DNA from: Gordonia aichiensis NBRC 108223
GTDB lineage: Bacteria > Actinomycetota > Actinomycetes > Mycobacteriales > Mycobacteriaceae
Assembly (NCBI RefSeq): GCF_000332975.1
Contig: NZ_BANR01000011.1
Coordinates: forward strand, 62,001-126,000
DNA: 64,000 nt
Direction of reading: 5' to 3'
The notes beneath the pieces are model-generated. The model searched no databases and had not been told where the DNA came from. It saw only the letters and a list, made by a program, of their open reading frames with translations. A program made the position numbers and the translations under genes. Every line of letters begins with the position of its first letter. Position 1 is the first letter of the stretch. Below, piece by piece: positions 1 through 9,344 of the stretch.

Positions 1-294
1 CGCGACGGCGCCTACGTCATGGACGCCAGTGGGCAGCGCACCATACTCGTCCTCGGCGGGTGCCGCGCGAGCACGATCCTCGCCCATGGTTGCGCTATCG
101 ACTTCTCCGAGAACGCTTTTCCCGACGACCAGGCGGTCTCGACACTGCTGGCCCAGGCCGGCGTCGTGATCCACCGCGGCGGGCGCGATGACACGTATGT
201 GCTCGTCGTGCGCTCCTCGTTCGCCGACTACCTCGCAGACTGGCTCGTCGACGCCGCTGCCGAGTACGTCGTTCCCGACACCTCCACCACCTAG
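1..294 (+). CDS. soxG: Sarcosine oxidase gamma subunit, C-terminal part (cut by window edge)
   Basis: This is the last 97 codons of the gamma subunit of heterotetrameric sarcosine oxidase, which oxidises sarcosine to glycine and passes the methyl carbon to tetrahydrofolate. The frame is open to the left edge, so the start is outside the window. The stretches LAHGCAIDF, LAQAGVVIHR and VRSSFADYLADWL are typical of the end of SoxG. The next gene, a dimethylglycine oxidase, starts 19 bases after the stop, so the two are probably in one operon and carry out successive demethylations. The beta, delta and alpha subunit genes would be expected just upstream. The family call rests on a short fragment but is strongly backed by context. 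Confidence 0.8.
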   Translation, partial: RDGAYVMDASGQRTILVLGGCRASTILAHGCAIDFSENAFPDDQAVSTLLAQAGVVIHRGGRDDTYVLVVRSSFADYLADWLVDAAAEYVVPDTSTT

Positions 295-313
295 CGCCCA
301 CCGAAGGACAGCC

Positions 314-2770
314 ATGTCAACACCCAGAGTCGTCATCGTCGGCGCGGGGATCGTCGGAACCTCGCTCGCCGACGAACTCACCGCGCGTGGATGGAGCGAC
401 ATCACCGTCCTCGACCGCGGCCCGCTCTTCGCCACCGGCGGATCGACCTCCCACGCACCGGGACTCGTCTTCGCGACCAACCCGTCGAAGACGATGACCG
501 AACTAGCCACGTACACACTCGAGAAGTTCTCCGCACTCGAGCATCCCGACGGCTGGTGTTTCAGTCATCTCGGCGGCCTGGAGGTGGCGACTTCCGAGGC
601 CAGGTTCGACGATCTCCATCGCAAGGCCGGATGGGCAGCCTCACGCGGCGTCGAACACGAGATCCTTTCTCCTGAGCAATGTCACGCGAAGTACCCGCTC
701 CTCGACCCCGACCGGATCGTCGGCGGCTACTTCACCCCGCGTGACGGTCTCGCCAAGGCGTTGCGTGCCGCAGAAGCACAAGCGGCGCGGGCCATCTCAC
801 GTGGAGCGCGATTCATTCCGCACACCGACGTGATCGACGTCGTCGAACAGAACGGTGAGGTACGCGGGGTGCGTACGTCCACCGGACTCGTCGACGCCGA
901 CATCGTGGTGTGCTGCACCGGGTTCTGGGGCAAGGAGTTCGGGAGTCGGGTCGGACTGACCATTCCGCTCGTGCCCATGGCCCACCAGTACGCGTACACG
1001 ACACCACTCGAATCGCGCCGCGGCGTCAGTTCCGAGCCGGCAGAGGCGTCGTTGCCGATTCTGCGTCACCAGGACCACGACCTCTACTACCGCGAGCACG
1101 GCGACCGACTCGGAATCGGCTACTACGGGCATCGCCCGATGCCCACCGATGTCGGTGCGCTCGACCACGACACGACCATCTCGCTCGCGGAGATGCCGTC
1201 GAAGCTGATGTTCACGCCCGACGACTTCGCCCAGGCGTGGGAGCAGACGGTGTCACTGATCCCCGAACTCTCCACCGGCAAGGTCGACGATGGGTTCAAC
1301 GGCATCTTCTCCTTCACCCCCGACGGGCACTCGATTGTCGGGGAACATCAGGAACTCAAAGGTTTCTGGGTTGCCGAGGCGGTCTGGGTCACGCACTCGG
1401 CGGGTATCGCGCGCACGGTCGCCGAGTGGATGGTCGACGGCACGCCCGGCGTCGACACCCACGAGTTCGATCTGTACCGCTTCGAGAAGGCCGCGCTCAC
1501 CGACGAGTACATCCTGACAACCAGTTCGCAGTCGTTCGTCGAGGTCTACGACATCGTCCATCCGCACGATCAGCCCGCCGCACCGCGCTGCGTTCGCACC
1601 AGTCCGTTCTACGACCGCGAGGTCGACCTCGGCGCACAGTTCTGGGTCAGCGGACTCTGGGAACGGCCTGCGTGGTTCGAGGCCAACGGGCCACTGCTCG
1701 ACGACCTCGTCGCCGACGGTCTACGGGTTCCTCAGCGTGACGACTGGTCGGCGCGGCACTGGTCACCGATCTCGGTCGCCGAGGCGTCGTGGACCCGCAG
1801 TCACGTCGCGATGTACGACATGACGCCGCTGACCCGCTTCGAGGTCTCCGGGCCCGGTGCCGTGGACTTCCTGCAGCAGGTGACCACCAACAACGTCGAC
1901 AAGTCGGTCGGATCGATCACCTACACACTGATGCTCGACGACGCCGGCGGCATACGCTCGGATCTCACCGTTGCGCGGCTCGGCGTCGACCTGTTCGCGG
2001 TGGGCGCCAACGGTCCGATCGACGCCGACTGGATGGCACGGCATCTGCCCGCCGATCGTAGTGTGACCCTGCGCGACATCACCGATTCCACCTGCTGCAT
2101 CGGACTCTGGGGGCCGTTGGCGCGGGAGGTGCTCGCACCGCTCAGCCCAACCGACCTCGCCAGCGACGGCCTGCCGTACTTCCGGTGCGTACAGACCACC
2201 GTCGGGTCGGTGCCCGTGACACTGATGCGCGTCTCCTACGTCGGCGAACTCGGCTGGGAGATCTACACCGACGCCGCATACGGCCGCGGTCTGTGGGATC
2301 TCCTGATGGCTGCGGGGCGTGAGCAGAAGATCATCGCGGCCGGGCGGATCGCGTTCAACGCGCTGCGCATGGAGAAGGGATACCGGTCTGCCGGCGTCGA
2401 CATGACCACCGAGCACACCCCCGAGGCGGCGGGACTCGATTTCGCGGTGCGGATGACCAAGGACGATTTCGTCGGCAAGAGGGCGCTCGCGCACCGAACC
2501 TGCTCGTCGCGCCTGCGCACGCTGCGCTTCGACGACCCCGCCGCTGTCGTCCTCGGAAAAGAGCCGGTGAGACTCGACGGAACCGTCGTCGGACATGTCA
2601 CGAGCGCAGCGTGGTCGCCCACGGTCGGCGCATGTCTCGCATATGCGTGGCTACCGTCGGATCTGCCCGATTCGACGGGCCTTGAGGTCGATTACTTGCG
2701 CACGTCGTATGGTTCCTTAGTGATCTCGGATCCTGTGGTCGACCCCGAGATGGCACGAATCAAGCAGTAA
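314..2770 (+). CDS. Dimethylglycine oxidase (FAD/folate enzyme, DAO + GcvT domains)
   Basis: Protein of 818 residues that should oxidise N,N-dimethylglycine to sarcosine and hand the released one-carbon unit to tetrahydrofolate. Residues 6-15 (VVIVGAGIVG) form the FAD-binding Rossmann motif. GGSTSHAPG places His47 where this family attaches FAD covalently. The N-terminal half (about 1-420) is a DAO-type flavin domain. The rest is an FAO_M linker and GcvT-like folate domains, with MTPLTRFEVSGPGA and RMEKGYRS typical of the GcvT fold. The whole length closely follows my memory of the Arthrobacter globiformis enzyme. The ATG at 314 is chosen because AAGGA lies 5 bases upstream and the family starts at MSTPRVV; the open frame continues further upstream without support. 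It lies between soxG and betaine uptake and oxidation genes. Confidence 0.9.
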   Translation: MSTPRVVIVGAGIVGTSLADELTARGWSDITVLDRGPLFATGGSTSHAPGLVFATNPSKTMTELATYTLEKFSALEHPDGWCFSHLGGLEVATSEARFDDLHRKAGWAASRGVEHEILSPEQCHAKYPLLDPDRIVGGYFTPRDGLAKALRAAEAQAARAISRGARFIPHTDVIDVVEQNGEVRGVRTSTGLVDADIVVCCTGFWGKEFGSRVGLTIPLVPMAHQYAYTTPLESRRGVSSEPAEASLPILRHQDHDLYYREHGDRLGIGYYGHRPMPTDVGALDHDTTISLAEMPSKLMFTPDDFAQAWEQTVSLIPELSTGKVDDGFNGIFSFTPDGHSIVGEHQELKGFWVAEAVWVTHSAGIARTVAEWMVDGTPGVDTHEFDLYRFEKAALTDEYILTTSSQSFVEVYDIVHPHDQPAAPRCVRTSPFYDREVDLGAQFWVSGLWERPAWFEANGPLLDDLVADGLRVPQRDDWSARHWSPISVAEASWTRSHVAMYDMTPLTRFEVSGPGAVDFLQQVTTNNVDKSVGSITYTLMLDDAGGIRSDLTVARLGVDLFAVGANGPIDADWMARHLPADRSVTLRDITDSTCCIGLWGPLAREVLAPLSPTDLASDGLPYFRCVQTTVGSVPVTLMRVSYVGELGWEIYTDAAYGRGLWDLLMAAGREQKIIAAGRIAFNALRMEKGYRSAGVDMTTEHTPEAAGLDFAVRMTKDDFVGKRALAHRTCSSRLRTLRFDDPAAVVLGKEPVRLDGTVVGHVTSAAWSPTVGACLAYAWLPSDLPDSTGLEVDYLRTSYGSLVISDPVVDPEMARIKQ

Positions 2771-2801
2771 GTGTCCACCGCTACCTGCGAAATGAGGCGC
2801 C

Positions 2802-4511
2802 ATGGCGAACCTGAACGAAGTGCGCAAGCGCTACACCATCGACCCCGTGGTCTTCGGTGTCACCGCCGCACTGATCATCGCGTTCCTGATCTGGGGCCTG
2901 GTCAAGCCACACAACCTGGCATCGGTCTCGTCGACCGTGCTGAACTGGATCACCGACAACCTCGGCTGGTTGTTCATCCTCACGGCTACGGGGTTCGTGA
3001 TCTTCGCGATCTGGTTGGCCCTCAGCAAGTACGGCCGCATCCCGCTCGGCAAGGACGGCGACAAGCCCGAGTACCGCACGGTCAGCTGGATCGCGATGAT
3101 GTTCAGCGCAGGCATGGGCATCGGTCTGATGTTCTTCGGCGCGTATGAACCGCTCTTCCACTTCGTCAAGGCACCGCCCGGGTATTCGGCTCGCGACGTC
3201 CAGGTGGCGATGGCAACCACCATGTTCCACTGGGGATTCCACCCGTGGGCCATGTACGCGGTCGTCGGACTCGCGATCGCCTATTCGACATATCGGCTCG
3301 GCCGCAGTCAGCTCATGAGCGCGGTGTTCGCTCCGCTGCTGGGCAATTCGGCGAACGGGCCGATCGGCAAGATCATCGACATCCTCGCGATCTTCGCGAC
3401 GCTCTTCGGCACCGTGGCATCGCTGGGACTCGGAGCGCTGCAGATCGGCTCGGGTTTGGACAAGGTCGGGTGGGTGAAGAATCCGTCGACCATGGTGTTG
3501 GTCGCGATCATCGCGGTGCTCACCGCGGCGTTCGTCGCCTCCGCGGTCTCCGGTATCGCCAAGGGCATTCAGTGGCTGTCGAACATCAACATGGTGCTCG
3601 CACTGATCCTCGCCGTCTTCGTGTTCGTCGTCGGCCCCACAGTCTTCATCCTCAATTTGCTGCCCACGACGATGGGCGCCTACGCCAACGACGTCCTCGG
3701 TTTCTCGGCTCGCTCGGGCGCCACCGTCGACGCCGACGGCGAGAGCTGGCTGGCCTCCTGGACCATCTTCTACTGGGCCTGGTGGGTGTCGTGGACCCCC
3801 TTCGTCGGCATGTTCCTGGCGAAGATCTCCAAGGGACGCACCATCCGCGAGTTCGTCGTCGGCGTCATGATCGTCCCGACCGTCGTGTCGCTGCTGTGGT
3901 TCTGCATCTTCGGAGGATCGGCGATCCGCGAGTTCACCGACGGAAAGCTGCCCTTCGATCCCGACACCAGTGCGAGCGAGGACACCCTGTTCGACGTCCT
4001 GGCGAACCTGCCGTGGACGGCCATCGCCTCGGCGCTGGTGATGATCCTCGTCGCCATCTTCTTCGTCTCCGGCGCCGATTCGGCGTCCCTGGTGATGGGC
4101 ACACTGTCACAGCGAGGTTCTCCCGAACCGAGCAGATGGATCACCATCTTCTGGGGTGTCTCCACCGGCGCGGTCGCTGCCGTCCTGTTGGCGGTGAGCG
4201 GCGACGACGGCCTCAACGGCATCAAACAGATGGCCATCATCGCGGCGCTACCGTTCGTCCTGGTGATGGTGGGCATGTGCGTGTCGCTCTACATGGATCT
4301 GCGCAGAGACCCGTTGATCGTCGCCAGAGGCCTGCTCTCCGACCGGGTCGACGAGCACATCCGCGAAGAAGCGGTCAGAATCGAGACCAGTGAGTTCGCC
4401 GCCCTCGATCCCGAGACCGGCGATCCCATCGCACCGTTCATCAACGAGACGGTCGAGACCGACAAGCCCGCTTCGGGGGGCACCGACACCGAGGTGAAGA
4501 GCACCGAATGA
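2802..4511 (+). CDS. BCCT-family betaine/choline/carnitine transporter
   Basis: Integral membrane protein of 569 residues in the betaine/carnitine/choline transporter family, which imports trimethylammonium compounds with sodium or protons. About twelve hydrophobic segments can be read. The family glycine stretch FSAGMGIGLMFFGAYEP (near residue 105) and the tryptophan-rich segment YWAWWVSWTPFVGMF (near 325) with the following AKISKGRTIREF are present. The C-terminal tail of roughly 70 residues is hydrophilic and acidic and may be regulatory, as in osmosensing members. It starts 31 bases after the dimethylglycine oxidase and its end overlaps the next gene by ATGA, so it is co-expressed with the betaine enzymes. 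Choline or glycine betaine is the likely substrate, inferred from context. Confidence 0.9.
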   Translation: MANLNEVRKRYTIDPVVFGVTAALIIAFLIWGLVKPHNLASVSSTVLNWITDNLGWLFILTATGFVIFAIWLALSKYGRIPLGKDGDKPEYRTVSWIAMMFSAGMGIGLMFFGAYEPLFHFVKAPPGYSARDVQVAMATTMFHWGFHPWAMYAVVGLAIAYSTYRLGRSQLMSAVFAPLLGNSANGPIGKIIDILAIFATLFGTVASLGLGALQIGSGLDKVGWVKNPSTMVLVAIIAVLTAAFVASAVSGIAKGIQWLSNINMVLALILAVFVFVVGPTVFILNLLPTTMGAYANDVLGFSARSGATVDADGESWLASWTIFYWAWWVSWTPFVGMFLAKISKGRTIREFVVGVMIVPTVVSLLWFCIFGGSAIREFTDGKLPFDPDTSASEDTLFDVLANLPWTAIASALVMILVAIFFVSGADSASLVMGTLSQRGSPEPSRWITIFWGVSTGAVAAVLLAVSGDDGLNGIKQMAIIAALPFVLVMVGMCVSLYMDLRRDPLIVARGLLSDRVDEHIREEAVRIETSEFAALDPETGDPIAPFINETVETDKPASGGTDTEVKSTE

Positions 4512-6013
4512 CACCGTCGCTCGCAGGGTTGATCGGGACGCACCAGCTCTACGTCGACGGCGCATGGCGTCCCGCCTCCGACGGCGGCGTGCGCGCGCTG
4601 ATCAACCCTGCGAACGGCACCGAATTCATCTCCGTCGACGAGGCGACGCCCGACGACGCGACTGCCGCGGTCGCCGCCGCACGTACGACATTCGACGCAG
4701 GCGAGTGGCAGGCGACACCGGTCGCCGAGCGTGCCGCACTGCTGCGGCGCATCGCTGACCTCCTCGTCCGCGACAAGGCCGACCTCGCGTACATCGAAAC
4801 GCTCGACACCGGCAAGACGTTGGCCGAGAGCGAGATCGACATCGACGACGTCGAATCGGTCTTCCGCTACTACGCGTCGCTGGCGGAGACCTCTGCCGAC
4901 CGCGTTGTCGACGTCGGCAACCCCGCGGTGATCAGCCGTGTGGTGCACGAGCCGATCGGCGTCTGCGTACTGATCGCGCCGTGGAACTATCCGCTGCTGC
5001 AGATCTCGTGGAAGATCGCCCCTGCCCTCGCCGCTGGTTGCACGATGGTCGTCAAACCCAGTGAGGTGACACCGCTGTCGACCATCGCATTCGTCAGGCT
5101 GTGCGAGGAAGCAGGCGTCCCGGCGGGGGTGCTCAACCTCGTCCAGGGTTCCGGCGCGACTCTCGGTCCCGCCCTCACCGACAACCCCGAGGTCGACTTC
5201 ATCTCGTTCACCGGTGGTCTGCAGACCGGCATCGTGATCTCCGAAACCGCGGCCAGACACGTCACCAAGGTCGCCGTGGAACTCGGTGGGAAGAACCCGC
5301 ACATCGTCTTTCCCGACGCCGAGTGGGAGTCGTCGGTCGACCAGGTACTCACCGGAGTGTTCCTGCATTCGGGCCAGGTGTGCTCGTCGGGAACACGACT
5401 CATCGTCCACACGTCGATCGCCGACGACTTCGTCGACGCGTTGGTGGGCAAAGCCACCACCATTCGGATGGGCGACGGACTCGACCCGGCAAGCGAAACC
5501 GGCCCGCTCGTATCGCAGGCGCAGCTCGACAAGATGCACGCCTATGTCGCCACCGCCGAGAAAGAGGGCGCGGTACGGCGCTGCGGTGGCGATCGGCCCG
5601 AGCGAGCCGACCTCGACCCTGGCGGATACTTCTTCTCTCCCACCATCTTCGACCACTGCGACCGATCGATGACGATCGTCCGCGACGAGACCTTCGGACC
5701 GATTCTCACCGTCGAGCGATTCGACACCGAGGAGCAGGCGCTCGCACTCGGCAACGACACCTCCTACGGGCTCGCCGCAGGCGTTCGGACATCCGACGCC
5801 GCGCTCGGGGAACGTATGGTGCGCGGCCTGAGACACGGAACGGTCTGGCTCAACGACTTCGGCTACTACACACCGGCCGCCGAATGGGGAGGATTCGGCA
5901 AGTCCGGCAACGGACGCGAACTGGGGCCAACGGGGCTCGCGGAATATCAAGAGACAAAGCATATCTGGCACAACACCGCGCCGTCGGCGTCGCGGTGGTT
6001 CGGTCCGGAATGA
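4508..6013 (+). CDS. betB: Betaine-aldehyde dehydrogenase (NAD(P)-dependent ALDH)
   Basis: Aldehyde dehydrogenase of 501 residues, the normal length. The catalytic general base is Glu258 in VAVELGGKN and the nucleophile is Cys292 in HSGQVCSSGT. The cofactor-region motifs IAPWNYPLLQ and FTGGLQTG are visible. The sequence and position suit betaine-aldehyde dehydrogenase, which turns betaine aldehyde (from choline) into glycine betaine. The FTGG motif has Gly where many ALDHs have FTGS. The ATG overlaps the TGA of the BCCT gene, pointing to translational coupling. Another short-chain amino-aldehyde remains possible as substrate, but the neighbouring choline-oxidase-like gene makes betaine aldehyde the best choice. 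Confidence 0.85.
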   Translation: MTPSLAGLIGTHQLYVDGAWRPASDGGVRALINPANGTEFISVDEATPDDATAAVAAARTTFDAGEWQATPVAERAALLRRIADLLVRDKADLAYIETLDTGKTLAESEIDIDDVESVFRYYASLAETSADRVVDVGNPAVISRVVHEPIGVCVLIAPWNYPLLQISWKIAPALAAGCTMVVKPSEVTPLSTIAFVRLCEEAGVPAGVLNLVQGSGATLGPALTDNPEVDFISFTGGLQTGIVISETAARHVTKVAVELGGKNPHIVFPDAEWESSVDQVLTGVFLHSGQVCSSGTRLIVHTSIADDFVDALVGKATTIRMGDGLDPASETGPLVSQAQLDKMHAYVATAEKEGAVRRCGGDRPERADLDPGGYFFSPTIFDHCDRSMTIVRDETFGPILTVERFDTEEQALALGNDTSYGLAAGVRTSDAALGERMVRGLRHGTVWLNDFGYYTPAAEWGGFGKSGNGRELGPTGLAEYQETKHIWHNTAPSASRWFGPE

Positions 6014-6030
6014 TCACATGATGAGGAACC

Positions 6031-7590
6031 ATGGCCACAGAGCCCACGCCGACGTCCCCACCGACGACAACACCTGGGGCCGACGGCCTCGAGGACTTCG
6101 GATACAAGCAGTCACTCGACCGTAGTATCGGCAAGTTCGCCAGCTTCGCCGCCGGCGTCAGCTACATCTCGATTCTCACGGGCACCTTTCAACTCTTCTA
6201 CTTCGGCTTCGGTACCGCAGGGCCGGCCTATCTGTGGTCGTGGCCGATCGTGTTCGTCGGACAACTCTGCGTCGCACTGTGTTTCATGGAACTCGCCGCC
6301 AAGTATCCGGTCGCGGGATCGGTCTACAACTGGGCCAAACGACTCGGCACCCAACTCGTCGGCTGGTCGGCGGGATGGCTCATGCTCACCGCCTCGATCG
6401 TCACCCTCGCCGCCGTCGTGCTTGCCCTGCAACTCAACCTGCCCCGGCTCTGGAGCGGTTTTCAGATCTACGGCGACGGCACGACGGCGACGTCGTATGC
6501 GGTCAACGCCGTCATCCTCGGCGCGATCCTCGTCGCCATCACCACCGCGATCAACGCGTGGAGCGTCCGGCTCATGGCCTTGATCAACAGTGTCGGGGTA
6601 TTCGTCGAGCTGATCGCAGCGGTGCTCATCGCAGTCATCCTCGCGTGCAACGTGACCCGCGGTCCCCAGGTGTTCTTCTCCACGCACGGATACGGCGCCG
6701 GTGAGAGCGGCGGCTATCTCGGCGCGTTCCTCGTCGCGTCGCTGGCCTCCGGCTACGTCATGTACGGCTTCGATACCGCGAGTTCTCTCGGCGAGGAGAC
6801 CGTCGAACCCCGGCGCACCGCACCCAAGGCGATCCTGCGGGCCATTCTGGCGTCGTTCGTGATCGGCGGCGCGATCCTCGTGTTCGCGATCATGGCAGCC
6901 CCGGATCTTGACGACCCGAAACTCGGACGCCCAGACGGCAGCCTGCAGTACATCGTCGAGGCGGTGATGTGGGGGCCGCTGGGCAAGATCTTCCTCATTG
7001 CGATCGTCATCGCGGTCATCGTGTGTTCGCTGGCGGTGCACACCGCAGCCATCCGCCTGATGTTCGCGATGGCGCGCGACAACGCGCTGCCGTTCGGAGC
7101 GCACCTGGCGAAGGTCGATCCCAAGCGTCAGACCCCGGTGATTCCGGCCTTCGTGATCGGCATCCTCGCCGTGCTCATCCTGGTCGTCAACATCGGCCAG
7201 CCGAAGATCTTCACGGTACTCACGTCGATCGCGATCATCATGATCTATCTCGCCTATCTGTTGGTGACGATACCCATGCTGCTCAAGCGATTTCGAGGGG
7301 AGTGGCCGCCGAAGGATCTCGCCGAGGGCGGATACTTCACGATGGGCCGCTGGGGTCTGGCGGTCAACCTCCTCGCCGTCATCTGGGGTATCGGCATGGC
7401 ACTGAACCTTGCATGGCCGCGCTCCGCCGTCTACGGCACACCGTGGTTCAACACGTGGGGCGCCTTCGTCTACATCGGGATCATCCTCGGACTCGGCCTG
7501 CTCTGGTACTTCGCGGTCGGACGTCGGAAGATCGGAACCCTTGCGTCGCATGCGAGTTCACCCGCAGACGTCATCGGCGGAGGTCTCTGA
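6031..7590 (+). CDS. APC-superfamily permease (amino acid/polyamine/choline type)
   Basis: Membrane protein of 519 residues with about twelve hydrophobic segments after a hydrophilic, Pro/Thr-rich N-terminus of about 35 residues. The AAKYPVAGSVYNWAK segment near residue 90 and the GFDTASSLGEETVEPRR segment near residue 250 are hallmarks of the amino acid-polyamine-organocation permeases. It lies between betB and the choline-oxidase gene, 17 bases after the former and 1 base before the latter. It is therefore probably a second uptake system for choline or for a related amine of this pathway. The exact substrate cannot be read from the sequence. An ATG with GATGAGGA just upstream supports the chosen start. 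Confidence 0.8.
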   Translation: MATEPTPTSPPTTTPGADGLEDFGYKQSLDRSIGKFASFAAGVSYISILTGTFQLFYFGFGTAGPAYLWSWPIVFVGQLCVALCFMELAAKYPVAGSVYNWAKRLGTQLVGWSAGWLMLTASIVTLAAVVLALQLNLPRLWSGFQIYGDGTTATSYAVNAVILGAILVAITTAINAWSVRLMALINSVGVFVELIAAVLIAVILACNVTRGPQVFFSTHGYGAGESGGYLGAFLVASLASGYVMYGFDTASSLGEETVEPRRTAPKAILRAILASFVIGGAILVFAIMAAPDLDDPKLGRPDGSLQYIVEAVMWGPLGKIFLIAIVIAVIVCSLAVHTAAIRLMFAMARDNALPFGAHLAKVDPKRQTPVIPAFVIGILAVLILVVNIGQPKIFTVLTSIAIIMIYLAYLLVTIPMLLKRFRGEWPPKDLAEGGYFTMGRWGLAVNLLAVIWGIGMALNLAWPRSAVYGTPWFNTWGAFVYIGIILGLGLLWYFAVGRRKIGTLASHASSPADVIGGGL

Positions 7591-7591
7591 C

Positions 7592-9178
7592 ATGAATCCT
7601 TCACGCGCTGTCTACGACTACGTGATCGCCGGCGGCGGTACCGCGGGATGCGTTCTTGCTGCACGCCTCTCGGAGAACGCCGACGTCACCGTATGCCTGA
7701 TCGAAGCGGGCCCCAGCGACGTCGACGATCCCGCGGTACTCGTCCTCGCCGACTGGATGCACCTCCTCGACTCGGGTTACGACTGGGACTATCCCGTCGA
7801 ACCGCAGGAGAAGGGCAACAGCTTTCTGCGTCACGCTCGGGCGAAAGTCCTCGGCGGGTGTTCGTCGCACAATTCGTGTATCGCGTTCTGGCCTCTGGCC
7901 CATGGCCTGACCGACTGGGAGGCGATGGGCGCCACGGGGTGGGGCCCCGAGGGGGTGCTGCCGTATGTGTCACGCGTCGAGAACAACGTCGCGACGGGCA
8001 CGTACCAGGGATACCCGCACGGCCACAGCGGGCCGGTCGAGTTGCGCGATGTACCACCGAACGATCCCTGCGGGCAGGCCGTGTTGGATTCCGCAGCCAA
8101 GGTCGGGCTGCCGACCGTCGCCTTCAATCGCGATGACTGGCAGTTGAATGCCGCCGGCTGGCTGCAGATCAACGCCAATGCGCGTGGCGAGCGGATGTCG
8201 TCGTCGCATGCGTACCTGCACCCGATCCTGAACGAACGGCCGAATCTCACCGTTCTGACCGACAGTTGGGTCAGCGAGATCGTCATCGACGACGCACTGC
8301 GGGCGACAGGGGTGCGGTTTCTTCGACCGGATCTCACCGGGTACGACACCGTCGACGCCCGCCAAGAGGTGATCGTGACCGCGGGCGCCATCGACACACC
8401 GAAACTGTTGATGCTCAGCGGAATCGGACCAGCCGATCATCTGCGTGACATCGGGGTTCCGGTACGCGTGGACTCGCCGGGCGTCGGCGAGAACCTCGAC
8501 GATCACGTCGAAGGTCTCGTCTTCTGGGAGGCGTCACGGCCGATGGTCACCGAGTCGACGCAGTGGTGGGAGATCGGCCTGTTCGCGACCACCCAGGACG
8601 GCCTCGACCACTCGGACCTGATGATGCACTACGGCAGCGTGCCGTTCGATATGAACACCCTGCGCTGGGGATATCCGACGACCGAGTCCGGCTTCTGCCT
8701 CACACCCAATGTGACGCAGGGACGTTCACGCGGCACCGTAACCCTGCGCTCGCGCGACTTCCGCGACCGGCCGCGCGTCGACCCACGCTACTTCACCGAC
8801 CCCGACGGTCACGACGAGGCGGTGATGCTCGCCGGGATCAGGCTCGCGCGTGATATCGGCGCGCAGAGCCCTCTGGCCGGATGGGTCGAACGCGAACTCG
8901 CACCCGGGCTCGACGCCGTCACCGACGACGAACTGATCGACTACATGCACAAGACTCACAACACCGTCTACCATCCCGCGGGTACTGCGCGGATGGGCGC
9001 GGCGTCGGATCCGATGGCAGTGCTCGACCCCGAGTTGCGCGTCAAGGGCGTCACGGGGCTGCGGGTCGTCGACGCCTCGGCGATGCCGAAGCTCCCGGTG
9101 GTCAACCCGAACATCACGGTGATGACGATGGCCGAGAAGTGCGCGGACCTGATCACGACGGCGCACCGCGGACGATGA
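7592..9178 (+). CDS. codA: Choline oxidase-type GMC flavoprotein
   Basis: Protein of 528 residues of the glucose-methanol-choline family that oxidises choline to betaine aldehyde and probably on to glycine betaine. The FAD motif is YVIAGGGTAGCVLAARL. Its best match, from memory, is choline oxidase of Arthrobacter globiformis rather than the Escherichia coli BetA dehydrogenase: GGCSSHNSCIAFW is shared, placing His93 at the covalent-FAD histidine, and LMMHYGSVPFD, VYHPAGTARMG (His461) and VNPNIT (Asn505) cover the active site. The ATG at 7592 follows AGGTCTC and lies 1 base after the permease stop; the longer open frame upstream overlaps the permease and is not used. If it is a true oxidase it makes hydrogen peroxide and does not need the respiratory chain; oxidase versus dehydrogenase is inferred. 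Confidence 0.85.
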   Translation: MNPSRAVYDYVIAGGGTAGCVLAARLSENADVTVCLIEAGPSDVDDPAVLVLADWMHLLDSGYDWDYPVEPQEKGNSFLRHARAKVLGGCSSHNSCIAFWPLAHGLTDWEAMGATGWGPEGVLPYVSRVENNVATGTYQGYPHGHSGPVELRDVPPNDPCGQAVLDSAAKVGLPTVAFNRDDWQLNAAGWLQINANARGERMSSSHAYLHPILNERPNLTVLTDSWVSEIVIDDALRATGVRFLRPDLTGYDTVDARQEVIVTAGAIDTPKLLMLSGIGPADHLRDIGVPVRVDSPGVGENLDDHVEGLVFWEASRPMVTESTQWWEIGLFATTQDGLDHSDLMMHYGSVPFDMNTLRWGYPTTESGFCLTPNVTQGRSRGTVTLRSRDFRDRPRVDPRYFTDPDGHDEAVMLAGIRLARDIGAQSPLAGWVERELAPGLDAVTDDELIDYMHKTHNTVYHPAGTARMGAASDPMAVLDPELRVKGVTGLRVVDASAMPKLPVVNPNITVMTMAEKCADLITTAHRGR

Positions 9179-9278
9179 CAGCCAGCAGAGCGACGGGGCG
9201 CGGCGGTACGTACACAACTCGCACCTCAGCGGGGTGTCGAGGAGATTATTGTCGTGGCGCCCCGCTCACGTCCACATT

Positions 9279-9313
9279 GTGTACGGAGACAACCGGGTGT
9301 ACGGAGACAACCG
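9279..9313 (+). promoter_or_regulatory. Tandem 17-bp direct repeat before the IclR gene
   Basis: The sequence GTGTACGGAGACAACCG occurs twice, at 9279-9295 and 9297-9313, separated by one base, so the period is 18 bases. It lies 31-66 bases before the regulator start. Repeats with near-helical spacing this close to a regulator gene are candidate binding sites, most simply for the IclR protein itself, or could mark a small duplication. Function is inferred from position only. Confidence 0.45.
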
Positions 9314-9344
9314 ACCCGGCCGTTCGAACCGCAAAGGTAGGCTC

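Noticed and set aside
4289..5971. A 560-codon open frame on the minus strand opposite betB
   Set aside because: It is antisense to a clear aldehyde dehydrogenase and has no family pattern; long antisense frames are usual in DNA of this GC content.
6112..7551. A 479-codon minus-strand frame opposite the APC permease
   Set aside because: Its Asp/Arg/His-rich composition is the mirror of a membrane protein gene, and it has no start signal.
9190..9265. Terminator hairpin from GGGGCGC (about 9194) and GCGCCCC (about 9257)
   Set aside because: The arms are only 7 bases, more than 50 bases apart, and GC-rich enough to arise by chance.
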